Assembly (NCBI GenBank): GCA_977017575.1
Contig: CDRNVI010000006.1
Location: 1-64,000, forward strand
Direction: 5' to 3'
DNA: 64,000 nucleotides
Source: Paramoeba atlantica
Lineage: Eukaryota > Discosea
Part shown: one piece after another, positions 20,001 through 30,338 of the stretch
Layout of the letters: each line of letters starts with the position of its first letter
Position numbering within the stretch: the stretch's first letter is position 1
Notes under the pieces: generated by a model
The model's database searches: none
Told to the model about the DNA's origin: nothing
The model's input: the letters and a program-made list of their open reading frames with translations, nothing else
Position numbers and translations under genes: made by a program

Positions 20001-21634
20001 GCCATTTCCCACACTGCTTGCTGGAAGGATGCCTTCTTCTCTTCATCTCCAAGTCTTGGCCAGGGTACCTTGCTTTGCCCCCCTGTACCTTTAGAACGCC
20101 ACTTGATTTTCACATCCGCCATAACGACGCAGTGTACTGTAGGCACTGGCGCCTTGAGTACTTTGTGCCTCCTAATGCTGGAGGCAAAGCGCTCACTGAC
20201 CATGATGTGGTCAAGCTGTCTCCGCACCTTGTTGTCCCCACGTCTTTTGCTACCTCCCTTGTTGCCGACCTCTCCTTTTACATGTATGTACTCGCAGGCC
20301 TTGTCCCCATTTTCCTCTCCTTCTCTTCCCCTCTTCACCATACCGTTGTTATCCGTCCCCTCTGGCTCTGATCCTTTCCTTCCCATTTCCACCTTTCCTT
20401 CTTCCCCCTTCTTCCCCACCTTCTCTGTTCCTACGTTGCGACGGTCCTTTGTCTCCGCCCTCCTGCCCGGCAACTCGCATGTCCATTTCCTCTTGCTCGG
20501 GCAGAGGGCGTGTGCTGACTTACAGCCAATGGAGCACAAGAGGCCTTTCAGCTGAGAGACCGCTGGGGGATCCATGCTCGGATTTGTCACGAGCGTTATC
20601 GGTGCATTGAAATCCCCCATGACCAATAAAGGTCTTCGTTTCCGTTCAGCCTTGACCTCACGACACGCCTTGTCCAAGTCACCCAGAAATGCCGCATGAA
20701 CGGCTTCTGAGGAGTCCCGTATTGGGGCATAGACATTGAACAAAGTGCCGGTCCCCTCCTCCAGGGGATACTCAGCTCCCATCACCCTGTTGCTCACCAT
20801 CCAAACCTTCCGAAACGCATGCCGGCTCACTATGGCCATGCCATTATATGAATCGCGTGCGGCGGCCGACTGCAAATACAGGTGAAACCTCTCCCCTAGG
20901 TTTTCAACCTGCCTGTAGAGGATTCCATCCTCATGTCCTTCCTTCGAGAAATTGTACCTGGTCTCCTGAAGGCACATGACACCAACCCCCCTTACCTGCA
21001 TGAAAGCAAGCACCTCGTTCAAACGGGTGCATCTTCGAAGAGAGAATTCATCTTCCCCCTCGAGTTTTAACGTCGTAACGTTAAGCGTTGCAACGGTTGT
21101 GTTCTCCTTCACAGCGGAACCTTTGAGGTTCTCCGAATCTCGTTGGGCGTGTGTGCCACGCGACGCCCAGTGTGACCGAGGGCGGTGACGGGAGCTCCTT
21201 CGTTTTGCCTTTGCCGGGTTACTCACCTGCACCGCGCAGAGCACGACACCTGTATTCGGTAAGGGGGGAAAGGGGAGAGTCGTGTGCGGCCTCGCCACGT
21301 ACCGAACACGAAATGTACCGGCCAAAGGTTCACCTCGAGTTACCGAGGATCCCCCCCGAGTATGCCAGCCTACGCTTTTCAGATAAGCCGGCCCCTCACA
21401 CACGACCTCGCCCTCCCAAACAAACAAAGTGTCGCAACAGTTGTCGTATCTCCACGCGACGCGAAGATGAGCCCCAACGCGGACAAACTTACAGAGCGCC
21501 CGCACCGCCCTCTGGCGGAGTTTAGCAGGCCCCTCTCGCTCGGGTGAACGAAAGGTGACCCCCCGACCACGCTTGGTCCGTGCAAGGGTTTCAAAAGCCT
21601 CTGTCCCCTTACACGTGCCGGAAGCATCCGCCAT
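17042..21634 (-). CDS. LINE-B ORF: endonuclease-RT-RNase H polyprotein
   Basis: A single 1530-residue ORF from MADASGTCKG to a stop at 17042, with no break seen. Order: N-terminal shared domain, residues 53-137 (LRVAWRY, VWEGEV, FRVRYV, LPFPPLP); AP-type endonuclease (TLNVTTLKL, QETRY, YNGMAI, GDFNAP, RRQLDHIMVS); RT (FMDFAKAFPSVS, GILQGDVLAPYLF, YADD); RNase H (HMYIDGSV, SAERAEVES, IHTDSFYVW, NEKADTLA); and a basic tail. Compared with LINE-A, the endonuclease holds an extra block of about 80 highly charged residues between CELP and RRQLDHI. A truncated relative at 35997-36280 encodes the same C-terminus. The 3' UTR is only about 34 bp and ends in GGATA repeats. Confidence 0.9.
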   Translation of the reverse strand: MADASGTCKGTEAFETLARTKRGRGVTFRSPEREGPAKLRQRAVRALCKFVRVGAHLRVAWRYDNCCDTLFVWEGEVVCEGPAYLKSVGWHTRGGSSVTRGEPLAGTFRVRYVARPHTTLPFPPLPNTGVVLCAVQVSNPAKAKRRSSRHRPRSHWASRGTHAQRDSENLKGSAVKENTTVATLNVTTLKLEGEDEFSLRRCTRLNEVLAFMQVRGVGVMCLQETRYNFSKEGHEDGILYRQVENLGERFHLYLQSAAARDSYNGMAIVSRHAFRKVWMVSNRVMGAEYPLEEGTGTLFNVYAPIRDSSEAVHAAFLGDLDKACREVKAERKRRPLLVMGDFNAPITLVTNPSMDPPAVSQLKGLLCSIGCKSAHALCPSKRKWTCELPGRRAETKDRRNVGTEKVGKKGEEGKVEMGRKGSEPEGTDNNGMVKRGREGEENGDKACEYIHVKGEVGNKGGSKRRGDNKVRRQLDHIMVSERFASSIRRHKVLKAPVPTVHCVVMADVKIKWRSKGTGGQSKVPWPRLGDEEKKASFQQAVWEMAKKEEEITWEHLSENMVHTAKRLSKKDRTPKTTNAPTGTENTPPGTETPRISGFRDLFLQSRKPDHFKEVLKEHGEEIEAQIGQECAEIEAGLRRNRSNPWRTLRRICGLYRETLCIETSSTRETLNIVKDFFARMGSDDRGDKDIKFDKVVIPKVPINDENFTVEELEDGISRLARNKAPGIDQIPAEALRMITEHAELRKSLLHIINEVHRTGVSPASWKIVLQVPIPKKGDLTQIANWRPICLVNSAVKLMDAMILKRIRPSIEPLLRDSQFGFRPQRSTVGAQIILNDARVRATRGKKGIAVAFMDFAKAFPSVSFHAIRAALDAFHVGPALTRMVMSLYSNLKGIVRTPYGNTDSFPIETGILQGDVLAPYLFVLVIDRILNKALDNKPLGILLRSSGTKSRGIQEFRLKDIDYADDIALLASTKHEISQMIEATANEAKPANLRIAVGKTKTAWMAFGKVPGGTRELRAGSLGKIPLVDSYRHLGHLQDATASSPIKDRLRLTWAAFRKLSGIWASPLSAATKIRLFDCLVYPILTFGAASLSLSNKMLRKTEVEVNMMRRFACNSAKLDDFGHCYPLESLYCGTPRFSTVHRVARAKIVGHMLRHSSTFRELVQWNSTEKTRNISPSEASFNDLGITLEQALVYSQDRLHWQKLCDELRQKLEPLPMYEVLRSPRWKTKHTQAVKSKSSYELQFVEEGSDPFPMSEGEVHMYIDGSVRQLRGSKEQRSGAGIVLRMSGTEDKYYSIALDAGSAERAEVESLREALERIPNEAQTVVIHTDSFYVWNFFHHTRLRRRIIGYNNLPNGDILEKLDREIRTLQSMDKRCYVCKVKSHNGNIYNEKADTLALAGSRKIVPASEIKRRKTATSASEAQRVSSETVQTMNRPRKHCGQIPKPLGKRRDYFKIAEGDPLSKKGTSPPVETGVDSPEKKECLPEECDAKNTKLHERRTTPGSADKVHERANSPERKTSKRRIKRMCS

Positions 21635-21650
21635 GTTTATATAATTAGAT

Positions 21651-24600
21651 TATAAAAAACGATGGTCTTATAAAAAACGATGGTCTTATAAAAAACGATG
21701 GTCTTATAAAAAACGATGGTCTTATAAAAAACGATGGTCTTATAAAAAACGATGGTCTTATAAAAAACGATGGTCTTATAAAAAACGATGGTCTTATAAA
21801 AAACGATGGTCTTATAAAAAACGATGGTCTTATAAAAAACGATGGTCTTATAAAAAACGATGGTCTTATAAAAAACGATGGTCTTATAAAAAACGATGGT
21901 CTTATAAAAAACGATGGTCTTATAAAAAACGATGGTCTTATAAAAAACGATGGTCTTATAAAAAACGATGGTCTTATAAAAAACGATGGTCTTATAAAAA
22001 ACGATGGTCTTATAAAAAACGATGGTCTTATAAAAAACGATGGTCTTATAAAAAACGATGGTCTTATAAAAAACGATGGTCTTATAAAAAACGATGGTCT
22101 TATAAAAAACGATGGTCTTATAAAAAACGATGGTCTTATAAAAAACGATGGTCTTATAAAAAACGATGGTCTTATAAAAAACGATGGTCTTATAAAAAAC
22201 GATGGTCTTATAAAAAACGATGGTCTTATAAAAAACGATGGTCTTATAAAAAACGATGGTCTTATAAAAAACGATGGTCTTATAAAAAACGATGGTCTTA
22301 TAAAAAACGATGGTCTTATAAAAAACGATGGTCTTATAAAAAACGATGGTCTTATAAAAAACGATGGTCTTATAAAAAACGATGGTCTTATAAAAAACGA
22401 TGGTCTTATAAAAAACGATGGTCTTATAAAAAACGATGGTCTTATAAAAAACGATGGTCTTATAAAAAACGATGGTCTTATAAAAAACGATGGTCTTATA
22501 AAAAACGATGGTCTTATAAAAAACGATGGTCTTATAAAAAACGATGGTCTTATAAAAAACGATGGTCTTATAAAAAACGATGGTCTTATAAAAAACGATG
22601 GTCTTATAAAAAACGATGGTCTTATAAAAAACGATGGTCTTATAAAAAACGATGGTCTTATAAAAAACGATGGTCTTATAAAAAACGATGGTCTTATAAA
22701 AAACGATGGTCTTATAAAAAACGATGGTCTTATAAAAAACGATGGTCTTATAAAAAACGATGGTCTTATAAAAAACGATGGTCTTATAAAAAACGATGGT
22801 CTTATAAAAAACGATGGTCTTATAAAAAACGATGGTCTTATAAAAAACGATGGTCTTATAAAAAACGATGGTCTTATAAAAAACGATGGTCTTATAAAAA
22901 ACGATGGTCTTATAAAAAACGATGGTCTTATAAAAAACGATGGTCTTATAAAAAACGATGGTCTTATAAAAAACGATGGTCTTATAAAAAACGATGGTCT
23001 TATAAAAAACGATGGTCTTATAAAAAACGATGGTCTTATAAAAAACGATGGTCTTATAAAAAACGATGGTCTTATAAAAAACGATGGTCTTATAAAAAAC
23101 GATGGTCTTATAAAAAACGATGGTCTTATAAAAAACGATGGTCTTATAAAAAACGATGGTCTTATAAAAAACGATGGTCTTATAAAAAACGATGGTCTTA
23201 TAAAAAACGATGGTCTTATAAAAAACGATGGTCTTATAAAAAACGATGGTCTTATAAAAAACGATGGTCTTATAAAAAACGATGGTCTTATAAAAAACGA
23301 TGGTCTTATAAAAAACGATGGTCTTATAAAAAACGATGGTCTTATAAAAAACGATGGTCTTATAAAAAACGATGGTCTTATAAAAAACGATGGTCTTATA
23401 AAAAACGATGGTCTTATAAAAAACGATGGTCTTATAAAAAACGATGGTCTTATAAAAAACGATGGTCTTATAAAAAACGATGGTCTTATAAAAAACGATG
23501 GTCTTATAAAAAACGATGGTCTTATAAAAAACGATGGTCTTATAAAAAACGATGGTCTTATAAAAAACGATGGTCTTATAAAAAACGATGGTCTTATAAA
23601 AAACGATGGTCTTATAAAAAACGATGGTCTTATAAAAAACGATGGTCTTATAAAAAACGATGGTCTTATAAAAAACGATGGTCTTATAAAAAACGATGGT
23701 CTTATAAAAAACGATGGTCTTATAAAAAACGATGGTCTTATAAAAAACGATGGTCTTATAAAAAACGATGGTCTTATAAAAAACGATGGTCTTATAAAAA
23801 ACGATGGTCTTATAAAAAACGATGGTCTTATAAAAAACGATGGTCTTATAAAAAACGATGGTCTTATAAAAAACGATGGTCTTATAAAAAACGATGGTCT
23901 TATAAAAAACGATGGTCTTATAAAAAACGATGGTCTTATAAAAAACGATGGTCTTATAAAAAACGATGGTCTTATAAAAAACGATGGTCTTATAAAAAAC
24001 GATGGTCTTATAAAAAACGATGGTCTTATAAAAAACGATGGTCTTATAAAAAACGATGGTCTTATAAAAAACGATGGTCTTATAAAAAACGATGGTCTTA
24101 TAAAAAACGATGGTCTTATAAAAAACGATGGTCTTATAAAAAACGATGGTCTTATAAAAAACGATGGTCTTATAAAAAACGATGGTCTTATAAAAAACGA
24201 TGGTCTTATAAAAAACGATGGTCTTATAAAAAACGATGGTCTTATAAAAAACGATGGTCTTATAAAAAACGATGGTCTTATAAAAAACGATGGTCTTATA
24301 AAAAACGATGGTCTTATAAAAAACGATGGTCTTATAAAAAACGATGGTCTTATAAAAAACGATGGTCTTATAAAAAACGATGGTCTTATAAAAAACGATG
24401 GTCTTATAAAAAACGATGGTCTTATAAAAAACGATGGTCTTATAAAAAACGATGGTCTTATAAAAAACGATGGTCTTATAAAAAACGATGGTCTTATAAA
24501 AAACGATGGTCTTATAAAAAACGATGGTCTTATAAAAAACGATGGTCTTATAAAAAACGATGGTCTTATAAAAAACGATGGTCTTATAAAAAACGATGGT

Positions 24601-27014
24601 CTTATAAAAAACGATGGTCTTATAAAAAACGATGGTCTTATAAAAAACGATGGTCTTATAAAAAACGATGGTCTTATAAAAAACGATGGTCTTATAAAAA
24701 ACGATGGTCTTATAAAAAACGATGGTCTTATAAAAAACGATGGTCTTATAAAAAACGATGGTCTTATAAAAAACGATGGTCTTATAAAAAACGATGGTCT
24801 TATAAAAAACGATGGTCTTATAAAAAACGATGGTCTTATAAAAAACGATGGTCTTATAAAAAACGATGGTCTTATAAAAAACGATGGTCTTATAAAAAAC
24901 GATGGTCTTATAAAAAACGATGGTCTTATAAAAAACGATGGTCTTATAAAAAACGATGGTCTTATAAAAAACGATGGTCTTATAAAAAACGATGGTCTTA
25001 TAAAAAACGATGGTCTTATAAAAAACGATGGTCTTATAAAAAACGATGGTCTTATAAAAAACGATGGTCTTATAAAAAACGATGGTCTTATAAAAAACGA
25101 TGGTCTTATAAAAAACGATGGTCTTATAAAAAACGATGGTCTTATAAAAAACGATGGTCTTATAAAAAACGATGGTCTTATAAAAAACGATGGTCTTATA
25201 AAAAACGATGGTCTTATAAAAAACGATGGTCTTATAAAAAACGATGGTCTTATAAAAAACGATGGTCTTATAAAAAACGATGGTCTTATAAAAAACGATG
25301 GTCTTATAAAAAACGATGGTCTTATAAAAAACGATGGTCTTATAAAAAACGATGGTCTTATAAAAAACGATGGTCTTATAAAAAACGATGGTCTTATAAA
25401 AAACGATGGTCTTATAAAAAACGATGGTCTTATAAAAAACGATGGTCTTATAAAAAACGATGGTCTTATAAAAAACGATGGTCTTATAAAAAACGATGGT
25501 CTTATAAAAAACGATGGTCTTATAAAAAACGATGGTCTTATAAAAAACGATGGTCTTATAAAAAACGATGGTCTTATAAAAAACGATGGTCTTATAAAAA
25601 ACGATGGTCTTATAAAAAACGATGGTCTTATAAAAAACGATGGTCTTATAAAAAACGATGGTCTTATAAAAAACGATGGTCTTATAAAAAACGATGGTCT
25701 TATAAAAAACGATGGTCTTATAAAAAACGATGGTCTTATAAAAAACGATGGTCTTATAAAAAACGATGGTCTTATAAAAAACGATGGTCTTATAAAAAAC
25801 GATGGTCTTATAAAAAACGATGGTCTTATAAAAAACGATGGTCTTATAAAAAACGATGGTCTTATAAAAAACGATGGTCTTATAAAAAACGATGGTCTTA
25901 TAAAAAACGATGGTCTTATAAAAAACGATGGTCTTATAAAAAACGATGGTCTTATAAAAAACGATGGTCTTATAAAAAACGATGGTCTTATAAAAAACGA
26001 TGGTCTTATAAAAAACGATGGTCTTATAAAAAACGATGGTCTTATAAAAAACGATGGTCTTATAAAAAACGATGGTCTTATAAAAAACGATGGTCTTATA
26101 AAAAACGATGGTCTTATAAAAAACGATGGTCTTATAAAAAACGATGGTCTTATAAAAAACGATGGTCTTATAAAAAACGATGGTCTTATAAAAAACGATG
26201 GTCTTATAAAAAACGATGGTCTTATAAAAAACGATGGTCTTATAAAAAACGATGGTCTTATAAAAAACGATGGTCTTATAAAAAACGATGGTCTTATAAA
26301 AAACGATGGTCTTATAAAAAACGATGGTCTTATAAAAAACGATGGTCTTATAAAAAACGATGGTCTTATAAAAAACGATGGTCTTATAAAAAACGATGGT
26401 CTTATAAAAAACGATGGTCTTATAAAAAACGATGGTCTTATAAAAAACGATGGTCTTATAAAAAACGATGGTCTTTATAAAAAACGATGGTCTTATAAAA
26501 AACGATGGTCTTATAAAAAACGATGGTCTTATAAAAAACGATGGTCTTATAAAAAACGATGGTCTTATAAAAAACGATGGTCTTATAAAAAACGATGGTC
26601 TTATAAAAAACGATGGTCTTATAAAAAACGATGGTCTTATAAAAAACGATGGTCTTATAAAAAACGATGGTCTTATAAAAAACGATGGTCTTATAAAAAA
26701 CGATGGTCTTATAAAAAACGATGGTCTTATAAAAAACGATGGTCTTATAAAAAACGATGGTCTTATAAAAAACGATGGTCTTATAAAAAACGATGGTCTT
26801 ATAAAAAACGATGGTCTTATAAAAAACGATGGTCTTATAAAAAACGATGGTCTTATAAAAAACGATGGTCTTATAAAAAACGATGGTCTTATAAAAAACG
26901 ATGGTCTTATAAAAAACGATGGTCTTATAAAAAACGATGGTCTTATAAAAAACGATGGTCTTATAAAAAACGATGGTCTTATAAAAAACGATGGTCTTAT
27001 AAAAAACGATGGTC
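21651..27014. repeat. 18-bp tandem array, about 298 copies
   Basis: Unit CTTATAAAAAACGATGGT, 5.36 kb long. By eye every unit is identical except one with an extra T near 26475, which shifts the phase. The array begins about 17 bp upstream of the LINE-B start codon and ends at the 3' end of the SL RNA. On the minus strand each unit is a T6 run followed by ATAAGACC. The 558-bp open frame inside it is a by-product of the 18-bp period, not a gene. Confidence 0.95.
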
Positions 27015-27015
27015 T

Positions 27016-27124
27016 GGTTTTTTAAGCCCCAGTTCCCTTCTCGGGAACCGGGGCCTTCAAGCGAACTTAGAGTTCGAAGCTTCTCATACCAACAAGGTAC
27101 AGAAACTGTATCTTTATCGTTAAA
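27016..27124 (-). ncRNA. spliced-leader (SL) RNA gene or full-length SL RNA copy
   Basis: Minus strand. The exon runs from about 27124 (TTTAACGATAAAG) to 27089, ending CAGTTTCTGTACCTTGTTG, and the 5' splice site GTATGAG follows. Kinetoplastid and diplonemid SLs end in CAGTTTCTGTACTTTATTG or close variants (recalled). Three hairpins can be drawn: TTCT.TACC with GGTA.AGAA around the splice site; CGAAC with GTTCG in the intron part; and a 12-bp stem GCCCCGGTTCCC with GGGAACTGGGGC, loop GAGAA. A T6 run in the first 18-bp repeat could end transcription. No clear Sm site was seen. The upstream base is already CRE-c sequence, so no own promoter is present. This may be a reverse-transcribed copy rather than a working gene. 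Confidence 0.85.
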
Positions 27125-30100
27125 GCTCGCATGGTACCCCAGCCTTCATGCACAGATCGTAAATTCTACGCACCAGCGCATCATGTTTCGTCGTGGCATT
27201 GTTTCCAGAGCACTGAACACATCCCGCTATGTGCGAGAGGGCTGACGAAGACTCAAGAATGACTCGACACCCCGGGCATTGTAAGTTTCCTGGAAGCCGC
27301 GGGTGACTGAGACCAAGACGAGGTATAAGTGCCAAGGTGTAAAATTTGGAAGATACTAGTTTTGCGTTCGACTGTATCCACGATGAATTCCCTTTCTCGC
27401 TTGCGGCGCGCAGTAACGACGCGACATTCGGGTCTTTCGACAGCGATTCCTTAATTGATTTGTTAAGCTGTGCTTCGGTGACGAATTCGTCGTTAGGGGG
27501 GCGGATTGAATCTTCATTTCCTACCGGCGATGGGGATGTAAGGCCTGTCGCTCGAACTGAAAGTGAATTTAGTCGTTCAAAAGCGTTATGCCTCGACGCC
27601 TCATACGCCGATTTTCGTAGAAGATCCGTGGGCGTCAGCCCTAAACCTCCACTCTTTACCGGAAGTCGTGCCCACGCGATCTGTTTCGGATTCATTTCTC
27701 CGAACCAGGTGGTCAGAACTTCTTGCACCTCTTTGTCGAAGGATTTCGCCATCTCAAAGGTTTCCTCTGGCCGATGGACTCGTATGTGGTACCTGTGTCT
27801 CACATTAACGCATCGCGACAAGAGGAGCATCGAAATGTTATTCGCACCCATGGTTTTCAGCCGCCGGAAAATTGCCCGGTGTTTTTCAAGCTTGTTGAGA
27901 AGTAATTCGCTGACTCTGGTTGATCCCCCTACATAGGCTCCTAGAACTTTGACGGCTTTTTCGGCTATCTGAACACCTTCGTTGACTAGTTTCTCGGGTA
28001 GTTTGACGTTGTTTAATCCATCAAACCAAACACATTTTTGCGGCGCAAGTCGGATCGATTTACTTTCCAGGAGCTCCTTGAGACGGACGTATGCAGAGGC
28101 GATGAGATCCACATCGTGTGAGGAGATGTTGATGTCATCGACATAAGCGTATATGTTAAGCGATGGGAATTCCTGCGCGATCGTCTCAAGAATCGGTTGA
28201 AGAAATGTACAGAAATACAACGTTGATAACGGCGACCCCTGACGCACTCCAGCCGAACTCTCGACTTTGGAGAATAATTCCCCGTTTTTGCCATAGAAGA
28301 GGAGCTCTGATGGTTCCCCATATTCAGCAACAAAAAGTCGCTGAAAGGGTCGAAGTGCGCTAAACGCGAAAATCGCTTTCGCAATGTCATCGCGTGAAGG
28401 GCTGTTAAAGGCGTTTTTCATGTCCAGAGAGAGAATGGCGTGTCCTTCCATGTACCGACGATTGAGCTCGTGCACGATAGTTTCACAGCCCGCTTGGCTC
28501 ATAACCCCGTGTTGCATCGGAAGAAACAGCTTCGCGAATTTGTGTTCATGTCGAAGTATTAGGACCAGCCCCGCCAACTTCAACAGAACCTCCCCCATCG
28601 CCACAGGCCTAACGGATTTTGATGTCTTGGGAAGTGCCACGAGACGCGCTCTCCTCAATCTACGCATGACTTCTTTGGACAGCATCCCGTTGACAAGATC
28701 ACAGATCATATGACACAGACTGGAACAACAGATCTCATCATCCAATAACAACCGAACAATGGCTTCCGTTGTACCCGAAGGTCCGGGAGCCGATCCCTTT
28801 GCTAGTCTTTTCCCTGCATCACGTAGCTCTTGCGGTGGGAGGCACGCAATCTTCGGGGCGTCTGTCGGAAGCGCGAATGAAATAGGCAACGAGGGATGCA
28901 ATTTTCGCAATTGGTCCAATTTTCCTTCATCCGTCATCGTTGTAGTTGCAGTTTCCTGATCTAATACTCGCGTTCCCTTCTTCGTTGCTCCTTCCAAGAG
29001 CAGTCTCGTTGCTTTCTTTATAGCCCGCAAATCACTCGCCTTTTGCTCCGCTTCACTGTTCAGAGTTGTCGTCTCCTGAATTTCAACTGGACGGCGACGA
29101 CGCTTCTTTCCAATGATGTGGCGCACTGTGGCTAAAGAGTGTTTCATTGCCGACAGAGTTCTGTTCCAAATTTGATTCCGTTGCTCGTACGAGGAACTCG
29201 CGTAGTCCCTCATGATATCCCGATAGATCGCGACAACACAAGGTACAAACTCGGAACTAACGGACCGTAAGGTGGGCATTGGGTCGAGGTCCAAATCAGC
29301 TTCGGTGTGATCAAGATCATGTCTGTCTTTGTCTTCTGTGGAATTCGTTTCCCCCGCGTTTCTCCTTGGCTCATCAAGCCAGCGTATCGAATGAATTCGC
29401 ACGTTGGGATTCGGCGGAATAAACCCCTCAAATTTGGTTCCAGATTTGTGCCCTTCCACGCCTTCATATGATATGGCTATTCTACCGGCTCCCGCCCGTT
29501 TCTTGACTGATTTCACCACACCCCTCGATATATTTAATTGTGTGGAATCGCTAAAACACCACGCCACCAGGCAACCATCACCGCGCTTCGACATTTTTGA
29601 TTGATCCCAAACGAGGTCTGGTGCCATAGGGAAATGTCGAGCCGAATCTATCGTTCCTTTCCACGTCTCAATTATTCTCGCTTCTTCAGCTAATCCGGCC
29701 GGGGGTGCTTCAACTGCGGTTTCAATGGTCGTGTTTGTTTGTTCACTATCTTCGACCTCCGATTCCCCAGCAGCATTGAAAACCGGAATCACATTATGGC
29801 TGATGCTCCCTCCAGCGCGTGTCGGGATTTCGTCGGGCGTAATACAGTCGGCAAAGGTCTGATCCTGTGTATCTGACTCCTTCGTCTCTCCTCTCATGCT
29901 CGGCGCTGGAGTCTCAATGCTTTTGACAACGGAGGATGTAGCCAAGTCCGACGAAGTGGGCGATGGGGCGCTGAATTGCTTCTCCTGAGCTTCGATCTCC
30001 GAGAGCCTTCGTTCGCGCTCCAATCTTTCTTCCGCAGTTGGGAAACCGTGCAGTGTCAGAAGACCTTTCCACACGGTTTTTCCGACGACGCCAGCAACTT

Positions 30101-30240
30101 TCCCGAGTGTTTCCAGACGAGAGGGTTCCAGAGTTGTTTGTTCATCTCGGTGCAACCTGTGATCCTCAGGCTTCTTTTTCTGCATTATCACTTTGATTCG
30201 AGGCTTGCGGGGTGTCGGCAGCGGCAAGGGTAGTGGTGTT
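27125..30240 (-). mobile_element. CRE-c, 5' part: N-terminal, RT and zinc-finger regions
   Basis: Looks identical to CRE-b 13018-16133 (offset 14107) in sequence and in every reading frame. The frame is open from the 17-bp array edge at about 30240, with the same N-terminal truncation point as CRE-b, down to CMKAGVPCE at 27125. It continues at 17007 beyond the LINE-B unit. Sharing a truncation point with CRE-b argues for tandem duplication of one CRE plus array rather than two independent insertions. Confidence 0.85.
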
Positions 30241-30338
30241 GGTCTAAACAAAAAGTTGGTCTAAACAAAAAGTTGGTCTAAACAAAAAGTTGGTCTAAAC
30301 AAAAAGTTGGTCTAAACAAAAAGTTGGTCTAAACAGGA
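30241..30338. repeat. 17-bp tandem array, about 5 copies, between CRE-c and CRE-d
   Basis: Unit TTGGTCTAAACAAAAAG. It joins the truncated 5' end of CRE-c to the 3' UTR of CRE-d, the same layout as 16136-16229. Confidence 0.9.

Larger units (their letters stand above)
17008..27124 (-). mobile_element. LINE-B insertion unit: SL RNA + 18-bp array + LINE-B + (AGGAT)n tail
   Basis: The 10.1-kb block is flanked by GCTCGCATGGTA at 16996-17007 and 27125-27136, and the CRE-c frame resumes across it. On the minus strand it starts exactly at the presumed 5' end of the SL RNA, runs through the 18-bp array and the complete LINE-B ORF, and ends in a pentanucleotide tail (GGATAGGATA). Both ends therefore look like cDNA ends. 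The SL RNA could be a template-switch product, as U6 is in human U6-L1 chimeras, or a genuine 5' module of the element. Confidence 0.75.

Noticed and set aside
21651-27014. 18-bp array as a telomere or a CRISPR array
   Set aside because: Units are contiguous with no spacers, and the sequence is unlike TTAGGG-type telomere repeats; it is internal and flanked by LINE-B and SL RNA.
26468-27025. 185-codon ORF of repeated LIKNDG units
   Set aside because: It is the 18-bp array read in one frame; the rest of the array has stops or the same period and there is no start context.
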